Shown: positions 27,607 through 40,400 of the stretch, piece after piece
Layout: every line of letters starts with the position of its first letter
How positions within the stretch are numbered: position 1 is the first letter of the stretch
NCBI GenBank assembly: GCA_023053545.1
Contig: JAKZAN010000081.1
Coordinates: 78,982 to 142,981, forward strand
Reading direction: 5' to 3'
DNA from: Lepidurus packardi
Taxonomy: Eukaryota > Arthropoda > Branchiopoda > Notostraca > Triopsidae
DNA: 64,000 nucleotides
Program-made: the position numbers and the translations under genes
The notes under the pieces: generated by a model
Database searches by the model: none
What the model saw: only the letters and a program-made list of their open reading frames with translations
Told to the model about the DNA's origin: nothing

Positions 27607-28557
27607 GATTTCGGACTGAATTAATTCCTTACGTACTGAACTTATTCCTTACGTACTGAAGTTATTCCTTACGGACTGAATTAATTCCTTACGGACTGAA
27701 TTAATTCCTTACGGACTGAATTAATACCTTACGGACTGAATTAAATCCTTACGGACTGAATTAATTCCTTACGGACTGAGTTAATTCCTTACGGACTGAA
27801 ATAATTCCTTACTGACTGAAATAATTCCTTTCTGACTGAATTAATTCCTTACGGACTGAATCATTTCCTTACGGACTGAATTAATTCTTTAGGATTGATT
27901 GAATTCCTTTCTTACTGAATTAATTTCATACGGACGGAATTAATTCTTTACGGACTTAATTAATTCCTTACGGACTTAATTAATTCCTTACGTACTTAAT
28001 TAATTCTTTACGGTCTGAATTAATTCCTTACGGACTGAATTATTTCCTTACGGACTGAATTAATTCTTTAGGATTGATTGAATTCCTTTCTTAATGAATT
28101 AATTCCTTACGGACTGAATTAATTCCTTAATTAATTCCTTACGGACTGAATTAATTCATTACGGACTTAATTAATCGATTTCGGACTGAATTAATTCCTT
28201 ACGTACTGAACTTATTCCTTACGTACTGAAGTTATTCCTTACGGACTGAATTAATTCCTTACGGACTGAATTAATTCCTTACGGACTGAGTTAATTCCTT
28301 ACGGACTGAAATAATTCCTTACTGACTGAAATAATTCCTTTCTGACTGAATTAATTCCTTACGGACTGAACTAATTCCTTACGGACTTAATTAATTCCTT
28401 ACTGACTGAAATAATTCCTTTCTGACTGAATTAATTCCTTACGGACTGAACTAATTCCTTACGGACTTAATTAATTCTTTACGGTCTGAATTAATTCCGT
28501 ACGGATTTAATTACTTCCTTACGGACTGAATTAATTCCTTACGGACTGAATTAATTC
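27607..28557. repeat. HOR family V, copy 3 (right-truncated)
   Basis: TTGATTTCGG at 27607 and TCGATTTCGG at 28177, again 570 bp apart and 1,062 bp after their partners. After 28240 it lacks the GAATTAATAC and GAATTAAATC monomers found in copies 1 and 2 (a 40-bp loss) and then joins the family VI series at the TTCACGATTG marker. Confidence 0.82.
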
Positions 28558-30299
28558 TTCACGATTGATTGAATTCCGTTCTTACTGAATTAATTCCTTA
28601 CGGACTGAATTATTTCCTTACGGACTGAATTAATTCTTTAGGATTGATTGAATTCCATTCTTACTGAAATAATTCCTTACGGAATGAATTATTTCCTTAC
28701 GTACTGAAGTTATTCCTTACGGATTGAATTAATTCCTTACGGACTGAATTAATTCCTCACGGACTGAATTAATACCTTACGGACTGAATTAAATCCTTAC
28801 GGACTGAATTAATTCTTTACGGACTTAATTAATTCCTTACGGACTGAATTAATTCCTTACGGATTTAATTAATTCCTTACGGACTGAAATAATTCCTTAC
28901 GGACTGAATTAATTCCCTACGGACTGAATCAATTCCTTACGGACTGAATTAATTCCTTACGGACTGAATTATTTCCTTACGGACTGAATTAATTCTTTAG
29001 GATTGATTGAATTACATTCTTACTGAATTAATTCCTTACGGACTGAACTATTTCCTTACGGACTGAATTAATTCTTTAGGATTGATTGAATTCCATTCTT
29101 ACTGAATTAATTCCTTACGGACTGAACTATTTCCTTACGGACTGAATTAATTCCTTAGGATTGATTGAATTCCATTCTTACTGAAATAATTCCTTACGGA
29201 CTGAATTAATACCTTACGGACTGAATTAAATCCTTACGGACTGAATTAATTCCTTACGGACTGAATTAATTCCTTACGGATTTAATCAATTCCTTACGGA
29301 CTGAATTAATTCCTTACGGACTGAATTATTTCCTTACGGACAGAATTAATTCTTTAGGATTTATTGAATTACATTCTTACTGAATTAATTCCTTACGGAC
29401 TGAACTATTTCCGTACGGACTGAATTAATTCTTTAGGATTGATTGAATTCCATTCTTACTGAATTAATTCCTTACGGACTGAACTGTTTCCTTACTTACT
29501 GAATTAATTCCTTAGGATTGATTGAATTCCATTCTTACTGAAATAATTCCTTACGGACTGAATTAATTCCTTACGGACTGAATCAATTCCTTACGGACTG
29601 AATCATTTCCTTACGGACTGAATTAATTCTTTAGGATTGATTGAATTCCTTTCTTACTGAATTAATTTCATACGGACGGAATTAATTCTTTACGGACTTA
29701 ATTAATTCCTTACGGACTTAATTAATTCCTTACGTACTTAATTAATTCTTTACGGTCTGAATTAATTCCTTACGGACTGAATTATTTCCTTACGGACTGA
29801 ATTAATTCTTTAGGATTGATTGAATTCCTTTCTTAATGAATTAATTCCTTACGGACTGAATTAATTCCTTAATTAATTCCTTACGGACTGAATTAATTTC
29901 ATACGGACTGAATTAATTCATTACGGACTTAATTAATCGATTTCGGACTAAATTAATTCCTTACGTACTGAACTTATTCCTTACGTACTGAAGTTATTCA
30001 TTACGGACTGAATTAATTCCTTACGGACTGAATTAATTCCTTACGGACTGAATTAATACCTTACGGACTGAATTAAATCCTTACGGACTGAATTAATTCC
30101 TTACGGACTGAGTTAATTCCTTACGGACTGAAATAATTCCTTACTGACTGAAATAATTCCTTACTGACTGAATTAATTCCTTACGGACTGAACTAATTCC
30201 TTACGGACTTAATTAATTCTTTACGGTCTGAATTAATTCCGTACGGATTTAATTAATTCCTTACGGACTGAATTAATTCCTTACGGACTGAATTAATTC
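28558..30299. repeat. HOR family VI, copy 1 (1,742 bp)
   Basis: Bounded by TTCACGATTG at 28558 and 30300. Other markers are GGATTTATTGAATTACATTC (29357) preceded by GGACAGAATT, and GATTTCGG at 29939. Compared with family IV, the C unit after the marker ends GAATTAATTC and the following monomer is a full 20 bp. Confidence 0.8.
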
Positions 30300-31942
30300 T
30301 TCACGATTGATTGAATTCCGTTCTTACTGAATTAATTCCTTACGGACTGAATTATTTCCTTACGGACTGAATTAATTCTTTAGGATTGATTGAATTCCGT
30401 TCTTACTGAAATAATTCCTTACGGAATGAATTAATTCCTTACGTACTGAAGTTATTCCTTACGGATTGAATTAATTCCTTACGGACTGAATTAATTCCTC
30501 ACGGACTGAATTAATACCTTACGGACTGAATTAAATCCTTACGGACTGAATTAATTCCTTACGGACTTAATTAATTCCTTACGGACTGAATTAATTCCTT
30601 ACGGATTTAATTAATTCCTTACGGACTGAAATAATTCCTTACGGACTGAATTATTTCCTTACGGACTGAATTAATTCTTTAGGATTGATTGAATTCCATT
30701 CTTACTGAATTAATTCCTTACGGACTGAACTATTTCCTTACGGACTGAATTAATTCCTTAGGATTGATTGAATTCCATTCTTACTGAAATAATTCCTTAC
30801 GGACTGAATTAATACCTTACGGACTGAATTAAATCCTTACGGACTGAATTAATTCCTTACGGACTTAATTAATTCCTTACGGACTGAATTAATTCCTTAC
30901 GGATTTAATCAATTCCTTACGGACTGAATTAATTCCTTACGGACTGAATTATTTCCTTACGGACAGAATTAATTCTTTAGGATTTATTGAATTACATTCT
31001 TACTGAATTAATTCCTTACGGACTGAACTATTTCCGTACGGACTGAATTAATTCTTTAGGATTGATTGAATTCCATTCTTACTGAATTAATTCCTTACGG
31101 ACTGAACTGTTTCCTTACGGACTGAATTAATTCCTTAGGATTGATTGAATTCCATTCTTACTGAAATAATTCCTTACGGACTGAATTAATTCCTTACGGA
31201 CTGAATCAATTCCTTACGGACTGAATCATTTCCTTACGGACTGAATTAATTCTTTAGGATTGATTGAATTCCTTTCTTACTGAATTAATTTCATACGGAC
31301 GGAATTAATTCTTTACGGACTTAATTAATTCCTTACGGACTTAATTAATTCCTTACGTACTTAATTAATTCTTTACGGTCTGAATTAATTCCTTACGGAC
31401 TGAATTATTTCCTTACGGACTGAATTAATTCTTTAGGATTGATTGAATTCCTTTCTTAATGAATTAATTCCTTACGGACTGAATTAATTCCTTACGGACT
31501 GAATTAATTCCTTAATTAATTCCTTACGGACTGAATTAATTTCATACGGACTGAATTAATTCATTACGGACTTAATTAATCGATTTCGGACTGAATTAAT
31601 TCCTTACGTACTGAACTTATTCCTTACGTACTGAAGTTATTCCTTACGGACTGAATTAATTCCTTACGGACTGAATTAATTCCTTACGGACTGAATTAAT
31701 ACCTTACGGACTGAATTAAATCCTTACGGACTGAATTAATTCCTTACGGACTGAGTTAATTCCTTACGGACTGAAATAATTCCTTACTGACTGAAATAAT
31801 TCCTTACTGACTGAATTAATTCCTTACGGACTGAACTAATTCCTTACGGACTTAATTAATTCTTTACGGTCTGAATTAATTCCGTACGGATTTAATTAAT
31901 TCCTTACGGACTGAATTAATTCCTTACGGACTGAATTAATTC
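30300..31942. repeat. HOR family VI, copy 2 (1,643 bp)
   Basis: TTCACGATTG 30300 to 31943 and GATTTCGG 29939 to 31582, both 1,643. GGATTTATTG marker at 30980 (1,623 after its partner). The rare GAACTGTTTCC ending occurs here (about 31105) and in copy 1 (about 29483). Length differences from copy 1 are whole monomers or B+C blocks. Confidence 0.8.
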
Positions 31943-32874
31943 TTCACGATTGATTGAATTCCGTTCTTACTGAATTAATTCCTTACGGACTGAATTATTT
32001 CCTTACGGACTGAATTATTTCCTTACGGACTGAATTAATTCTTTAGGATTGATTGAATTCCGTTCTTACTGAAATAATTCCTTACGGAATGAATTAATTC
32101 CTTACGTACTGAAGTTATTCCTTACGGATTGAATTAATTCCTTACGGACTGAATTAATTCCTCACGGACTGAATTAATACCTTACGGACTGAATTAAATC
32201 CTTACGGACTGAATTAATTCCTTACGGACTTAATTAATTCCTTACGGACTGAATTAATTCCTTACGGATTTAATTAATTCCTTACGGACTGAAATAATTC
32301 CTTACGGACTGAATTAATTCCCTACGGACTGAATCAATTCCTTACGGACTGAATTAATTCCTTACGGACTGAATTATTTCCTTACGGACTGAATTAATTC
32401 TTTAGGATTGATTGAATTACATTCTTACTGAATTAATTCCTTACGGACTGAACTATTTCCTTACGGACTGAATTAATTCTTTAGGATTGATTGAATTCCA
32501 TTCTTACTGAATTAATTCCTTACGGACTGAACTATTTCCTTACGGACTGAATTAATTCCTTAGGATTGATTGAATTCCATTCTTACTGAAATAATTCCTT
32601 ACGGACTGAATTAATACCTTACGGACTGAATTAAATCCTTACGGACTGAATTAATTCCTTACGGACTTAATTAATTCCTTACGGACTGAATTAATTCCTT
32701 ACGGATTTAATTAATTCCTTACGGACTGAAATAATTCCTTACGGACTGAATTAATTCCCTACGGACTGAATCAATTCCTTACGGACTGAATTAATTCCTT
32801 ACGGACTGAATTATTTCCTTACGGACTGAATTAATTCTTTAGGATTTATTGAATTACATTCTTACTGAATTAAT
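31943..32874. repeat. HOR family VI, copy 3 (partial)
   Basis: Continues the family VI order (CTCACGG, CCCTACGG and GAATTACATTC variants), with a third GGATTTATTG marker at 32842. It has an extra GAATTATTTCC monomer near 32010. It passes without a break into the 1,681-bp duplication. Confidence 0.75.
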
Positions 32875-34555
32875 TCCTTACGGACTGAACTATTTCCGTA
32901 CGGACTGAATTAATTCTTTAGGATTGATTGAATTCCATTCTTACTGAATTAATTCCTTACGGACTGAACTATTTCCTTACGGACTGAATTAATTCCTTAG
33001 GATTGATTGAATTCCATTCTTACTGAAATAATTCCTTACGGACTGAATTAATTCCTTACGGACTGAATCAATTCCTTACGGACTGAATCATTTCCTTACG
33101 GACTGAATTAATTCTTTAGGATTGATTGAATTCCTTTCTTACTGAAATAATTTCATACGGACGGAATTAATTCTTTACGGACTTAATTAATTCCTTACGG
33201 ACTTAATTAATTCCTTACGTACTTAATTAATTCTTTACGGTCTGAATTAATTCCTTACGGACTGAATTATTTCCTTACGGACTGAATTAATTCTTTAGGA
33301 TTGATTGAATTCCTTTCTTAATGAATTAATTCCTTACGGACTGAATTAATTCCTTACGGACTGAATTAATTCCTTACGGACTGAATTAATTCCTTAATTA
33401 ATTCCTTACGGACTGAATTAATTTCATACGGACTGAATTAATTCATTACGGACTTAATTAATCGATTTCGGACTGAATTAATTCCTTACGTACTGAACTT
33501 ATTCCTTACGGACTGAATTAATTCCTTACGGACTGAATTAATTCCTTACGGACTGAATTAATTCCTTACGGACTGAATTAATACCTTACGGACTGAATTA
33601 AATCCTTACGGACTGAATTAATTCCTTACGGACTGAATTAATTCCTTACGGACTGAAATAATTCCTTACTGACTGAAATAATTCCTTACTGACTGAATTA
33701 ATTCCTTACGGACTGAACTAATTCCTTACGGACTGAATTAATTCCTTACGGACTGAATTAATTCCTTACGGACTGAATTAATTCTTTAGGATTGATTGAA
33801 TTCCTTTCTTAATGAATTAATTCCTTACGGACTGAATTAATTCCTTACGGACTGAATTAATTCCTTACGGACTGAATTAATACCTTACGGACTGAATTAA
33901 TTCCTTACGTACTGAAGTTATTTCTTACGGATTGTATTATTTCCTTACGGACTGAATAAATTCCTTACGGACTGAATTAATTCCTTACGGACTGAATCAA
34001 TTCCTTACGGACTGAATTAATTCCTTACGGACTGAATTAATTCCTTACGGACTGAATTAATTCTTTAGGATTGATTGAATTCCATTCTTACTGAATTAAT
34101 TCCTTACGGACTGAATTAATTCTTTAGGATTGATTGAATTCCATTCTTACTGAATTAATTCCTTACGGACTGAATTATTTCCTTACGGACTGAATCAATT
34201 CTTTAGGATTGATTGAATTCCATTCTTACTGAAATAATTCCGTACGGACTGAATTAATTCCTTACGGACTGAATTAATTCTTTAGGATTGATTGAATTCC
34301 ATTCTTACTGAATTAATTCCTTACGGACTGAATTAATTCTTTAGGATTGATTGAATTCCATTCTTACTGAATTAATTCCTTACGGACTGAATTATTTCCT
34401 TACGGACTGAATTAATTCTTTAGGATTGATTGAATTCCATTCTTACTGAATTAATCCATTACGGACTGAATTATTTCCTTACGGACTGAAATAATTCCTT
34501 ACTGACTGAAATAATTCTTTACTGACTGAATTAATTCCTTACGGACTGAACTAAT
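32875..34555. repeat. HOR family VII, copy 1 (1,681-bp tandem duplication)
   Basis: Compared line by line with 34556-36236; I found no difference between about 33000 and 34555 at offset 1,681. Shared rare variants are TTTCCGTACGG (32896 to 34577), ACTGAAATAATTTCATACGG (near 33141), GATTGTATTATTTCC (near 33931), CCGTACGG (34241 to 35922) and AATCCATTACGG (near 34454). Only one GATTTCGG unit is present per copy (33464, 35145). Confidence 0.9.
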
Positions 34556-36236
34556 TCCTTACGGACTGAACTATTTCCGTACGGACTGAATTAATTCTTT
34601 AGGATTGATTGAATTCCATTCTTACTGAATTAATTCCTTACGGACTGAACTATTTCCTTACGGACTGAATTAATTCCTTAGGATTGATTGAATTCCATTC
34701 TTACTGAAATAATTCCTTACGGACTGAATTAATTCCTTACGGACTGAATCAATTCCTTACGGACTGAATCATTTCCTTACGGACTGAATTAATTCTTTAG
34801 GATTGATTGAATTCCTTTCTTACTGAAATAATTTCATACGGACGGAATTAATTCTTTACGGACTTAATTAATTCCTTACGGACTTAATTAATTCCTTACG
34901 TACTTAATTAATTCTTTACGGTCTGAATTAATTCCTTACGGACTGAATTATTTCCTTACGGACTGAATTAATTCTTTAGGATTGATTGAATTCCTTTCTT
35001 AATGAATTAATTCCTTACGGACTGAATTAATTCCTTACGGACTGAATTAATTCCTTACGGACTGAATTAATTCCTTAATTAATTCCTTACGGACTGAATT
35101 AATTTCATACGGACTGAATTAATTCATTACGGACTTAATTAATCGATTTCGGACTGAATTAATTCCTTACGTACTGAACTTATTCCTTACGGACTGAATT
35201 AATTCCTTACGGACTGAATTAATTCCTTACGGACTGAATTAATTCCTTACGGACTGAATTAATACCTTACGGACTGAATTAAATCCTTACGGACTGAATT
35301 AATTCCTTACGGACTGAATTAATTCCTTACGGACTGAAATAATTCCTTACTGACTGAAATAATTCCTTACTGACTGAATTAATTCCTTACGGACTGAACT
35401 AATTCCTTACGGACTGAATTAATTCCTTACGGACTGAATTAATTCCTTACGGACTGAATTAATTCTTTAGGATTGATTGAATTCCTTTCTTAATGAATTA
35501 ATTCCTTACGGACTGAATTAATTCCTTACGGACTGAATTAATTCCTTACGGACTGAATTAATACCTTACGGACTGAATTAATTCCTTACGTACTGAAGTT
35601 ATTTCTTACGGATTGTATTATTTCCTTACGGACTGAATAAATTCCTTACGGACTGAATTAATTCCTTACGGACTGAATCAATTCCTTACGGACTGAATTA
35701 ATTCCTTACGGACTGAATTAATTCCTTACGGACTGAATTAATTCTTTAGGATTGATTGAATTCCATTCTTACTGAATTAATTCCTTACGGACTGAATTAA
35801 TTCTTTAGGATTGATTGAATTCCATTCTTACTGAATTAATTCCTTACGGACTGAATTATTTCCTTACGGACTGAATCAATTCTTTAGGATTGATTGAATT
35901 CCATTCTTACTGAAATAATTCCGTACGGACTGAATTAATTCCTTACGGACTGAATTAATTCTTTAGGATTGATTGAATTCCATTCTTACTGAATTAATTC
36001 CTTACGGACTGAATTAATTCTTTAGGATTGATTGAATTCCATTCTTACTGAATTAATTCCTTACGGACTGAATTATTTCCTTACGGACTGAATTAATTCT
36101 TTAGGATTGATTGAATTCCATTCTTACTGAATTAATCCATTACGGACTGAATTATTTCCTTACGGACTGAAATAATTCCTTACTGACTGAAATAATTCTT
36201 TACTGACTGAATTAATTCCTTACGGACTGAACTAAT
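34556..36236. repeat. HOR family VII, copy 2 (1,681 bp)
   Basis: Direct continuation of copy 1 with the same order, length and rare variants. Homology ends near 36240, where copy 1 passes into a GAACTATTTCC unit and this copy into GAATTAATTCC. Identity of this degree implies a very recent duplication, strong local homogenisation, or an assembly duplication. Confidence 0.9.
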
Positions 36237-36580
36237 TCCTTACGGACTGAATTAATTCCTTACGGACTGAATTAATTCCTTACGGACTGAATTAATTCTT
36301 TAGGATTGATTGAATTCCATTCTTACTGAAATAATTCCTTACGGACTGAATTAATTCCTTACGGACTGAATTAATTCTTTAGGATTGATTGAATTCCATT
36401 CTTACTGAATTAATTCCTTACGGACTGAATTAATTCTTTAGGATTGATTGAATTCCATTTTTACTGAATTAATTCCTTACGGACTGAATTATTTCCTTAC
36501 GGACTGAATTAATTCTTTAGGATTGATTGAATTCCATTCTTACTGAAATAATTCCTTACGGACTGAATTAATTCCTTACG
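36237..36580. repeat. Short linker of A and B+C units
   Basis: Resembles the B+C-rich order seen at 9480-9780 and 12950-13260. One C unit reads CATTTTTACTG (near 36456), a change I did not see elsewhere. Nothing else is visible. Confidence 0.65.
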
Positions 36581-37260
36581 GACTGAATCAATTAATTACG
36601 GACTGAATTAATTCCTTACGGACTGAATTAATTCCTTACGGACTGAATTAATACCTTACGGACTGAATTAAATCCTTACGGACTGAATTAATTCCTTACG
36701 GACTTAATTAATTCCTTACGGACTTAATTTATTCCTTACGGACTATACTAATTCCTTACGGACTGAATTAATTCATTACGGACTGAATTAATTCATTACG
36801 GACTAAATTAATTCCTTACGGACTGAATTAATTCCTTACGGACGGAATTAATTCTTTACGGACTTAATTAATTCCTTACGGACTTAATGAATTCCTTACG
36901 TACTTAATTAATTCTTTACGGACTGAATCAATTAATTACGGACTGAATTAATTCCTTACGGACTGAATTAATTCCTTACGGACTGAATTAATACCTTACG
37001 GACTGAATTAAATCCTTACGGACTGAATTAATTCCTTACGGACTTAATTAATTCCTTACGGACTTAATTTATTCCTTACGGACTATACTAATTCCTTACG
37101 GACTGAATTAATTCATTACGGACTGAATTAATTCATTACGGACTAAATTAATTCCTTACGGACTGAATTAATTCCTTACGGACGGAATTAATTCTTTACG
37201 GACTTAATTAATTCCTTACGGACTTAATGAATTCCTTACGTACTTAATTAATTCTTTACG
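36581..37260. repeat. 340-bp tandem duplication (2 x 17 monomers)
   Basis: Copies 36581-36920 and 36921-37260 appear identical, including the rare CTATACTAATTCC monomer (36744 and 37084), the doubled TTCATTACGG and the GGACTAAATT unit. It contains no B+C pair, so the length is exactly 17 x 20. Edges are clean: GAATCAATTAATTACGG starts both copies. Confidence 0.9.
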
Positions 37261-37414
37261 GTCTGAATTAATTTCTTACGGACTGAATTATTTCCTTACG
37301 GACTGAATTAATTCCTTACGGACTGAATTAATACCTTACGGACTGAATTAAATCCTTACGGACTGAATTAATTCCTTACGGACTGAATTAATTCCTTACG
37401 GACTGAAATAATTC
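37261..37414. repeat. Linker into the 9.9-kb-spaced duplication
   Basis: Canonical and GAATTATTTC, GAATTAATAC and GAATTAAATC monomers, in the same order as 9226-9360 and 12706-12840. No other content. Confidence 0.6.
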
Positions 37415-40400
37415 CTTACTGACTGAAATAATTCCTTACTGACTGAATTAATTCCTTACGGACTGAACTAATTCCTTACGGACTGAATTAATTCCTTACG
37501 GACTGAATTAATTCCTTACGGACTGAATTAATTCTTTAGGATTGATTGAATTCCATTCTTACTGAAATAATTCCTTACGGACTGAATTAATTCCTTACGG
37601 ACTGAATTAATTCTTTAGGATTGATTGAATTCCATTCTTACTGAATTAATTCCTTACGGACTGAATTATTTCCTTACGGACTGAATTAATTCTTTAGGAT
37701 TGATTGAATTCCATTCTTACTGAAATAATTCCTTACGGACTGAATTAATTCCTTACGGACTGAATCAATTCCTTACGGACTGAATTAATTCCTTACGGAC
37801 TGAATTATATCCTTACGGACTGAATTAATACCTTACGGACTGAATTAAATCCTTACGGACTGAATTCATTCCTTACGGACTTAATTTATTCCTTACGGAC
37901 TATATTAATTCCTTACGGACTGAATTAATTCTTTACGGACTGAATTAATTCCTTACGGACTGAATTAATTCCTTACGGACTGAATTAATTCCTTACGGAC
38001 GGAATTAATTCTTTACGGACTTAATTAATTCTTTACGGACTTAATTAATTCCTTACGGATTTAATGAATTCCTTACGTACTTAATTAATTCTTTACGGTC
38101 TGAATTAATACCTTACGGACTGAATTAATTCCTTACGGACTGAATTAATTCCTTAAGGACTTAATTAATTCCTTACGGACTGAATAAATTCTTTAGGATT
38201 GATTGAATTCCATTCTTACTGAATTAATTCCTTACGGACTGAATTAATTCCTTACGTACTGAAATTATTAGTTACGGATTGAATTAATTCCTTACGGACT
38301 GAATTAATTCCTTACGTACTGAAGTTATTAGTTACGGATTGAATTAATTCCTTACGGACTGAATTAATTCCTTACGGACTGAATTAATACCTTACGGACT
38401 GAATTAAATCCTTACGGACTGAATTAATTCCTTACGGACTTAATTAATTCCTTACGGACTTAATTAATTCCTTACGGACTATATTAATTCCTTACGGACT
38501 GAATTAATTCATTACGGACTGAATTAATTCCTTACGGACTGAATTAATTCCTTACGGACTGAATCAATTCCTTACGGACTGAATTAATTCCTTACGGACT
38601 GAATTAATTCCTTACGGACTGAATCATTTCCTTACGGACTGAATTAATTCTTTTGGATTGATTGAATTCCATTCTTACTGAAATAATTCCTTACGGACTG
38701 AATTAATTCCTTACGGACTGAATCAATTCCTTACGGACTGAATTAATTCCTTACGGACTGAATTATATCCTTACGGACTGAATTAGTACCTTACGGACTG
38801 AATTAAATCCTTACGGACTGAATTCATTCCTTACGGACTTAATTTATTCCTTACGGACTATATTAATTCCTTACGGACTGAATTAATTCTTTACGGACTG
38901 AATTAATTCCTTACGGACTGAATTAATTCCTTACGGACTGAATTAATTCCTTACGGACGGAATTAATTCTTTACGGACTTAATTAATTCTTTACGGACTT
39001 AATTAATTCCTTACGGATTTAATGAATTCCTTACGTACTTAATTAATTCTTTACGGTCTGAATTAATACCTTACGGACTGAATTAAATCCTTACGGACTT
39101 AATTAATTCCTTACGGACTGAATAAATTCTTTAGGATTGATTGAATTCCATTCTTACTGAATTAATTCCTTACGGACTGAATTAATTCCTTACGTACTGA
39201 AATTATTAGTTACGGATTGAATTAATTCCTTACGGACTGAATTAATTCCTTACGTACTGAAGTTATTAGTTACGGATTGAATTAATTCCTTACGGACTGA
39301 ATTAATTCCTTACGGACTGAATTAATACCTTACGGACTGAATTAAATCCTTACGGACTGAATTAATTCCTTACGGACTTAATTAATTCCTTACGGACTTA
39401 ATTAATTCCTTACGGACTATATTAATTCCTTACGGACTGAATTAATTCATTACGGACTGAATTAATTCCTTACCGACTGAATTAATTCCTTACGGACTGA
39501 ATCAATTCCTTACGGACTGAATTAATTCCTTACGGACTGAATTAATTCCTTACGGACTGAATCATTTCCTTACGGACTGAATTAATTCTTTAGGATTGAT
39601 TGAATTCCATTCTTACTGAAATAATTCCTTACGGACTGAATTAATTCCTTACGGACTGAATCAATTCCTTACGGACTGAATTAATTCTTTACGGACTGAA
39701 TTATATCCTTACGGACTGAATTAATACCTTACGGATTGAATTAAATCCTTACGGACTGAATTCATTCCTTACGGACTTAATTTATTCCTTACGGACTATA
39801 TTAATTCCTTACGGACTGAATTAATTCTTTACGGACTGAATAAATTCCTTACGGACTGAATTAATTCCATACGGACTGAATTAATTCCTTACGGACGGAA
39901 TTAATTCTTTACGGACTTTATTAATTCCTTACGGACTTAATGAATTCCTTACGTACTTAATTAATTCTTTACGGTCTGAATTAATACCTTACGGACTGAA
40001 TTAAATCCTTACGGACGGAATTAATTCCTTAAGGACTTAATTAATTCCTTACGGACTGAATAAATTCTTTAGGATTGATTGAATTCCATTCTTACTGAAT
40101 TAATTCCTTACGGACTGAATTAATTCCTTACGTACTGAAGTTATTAGTTACGGATTGAATTAATTCCTTACGGACTGAATTAATTCCTTACGGACTGAAT
40201 TAATACCTTACGGACTGAATTAAATCCTTACGGACTGAATTAATTCCTTACGGACTTAATTAATTCCTTACGGACTTAATTAATTCCTTACGTACTATAT
40301 TAATTCCTTACGGACTGAAATAATTCATTACGGACTGAATTAATTCCTTACGGACTGAATTAATTCCTTACGGACTGAATCAATTCCTTACGGACTGAAT

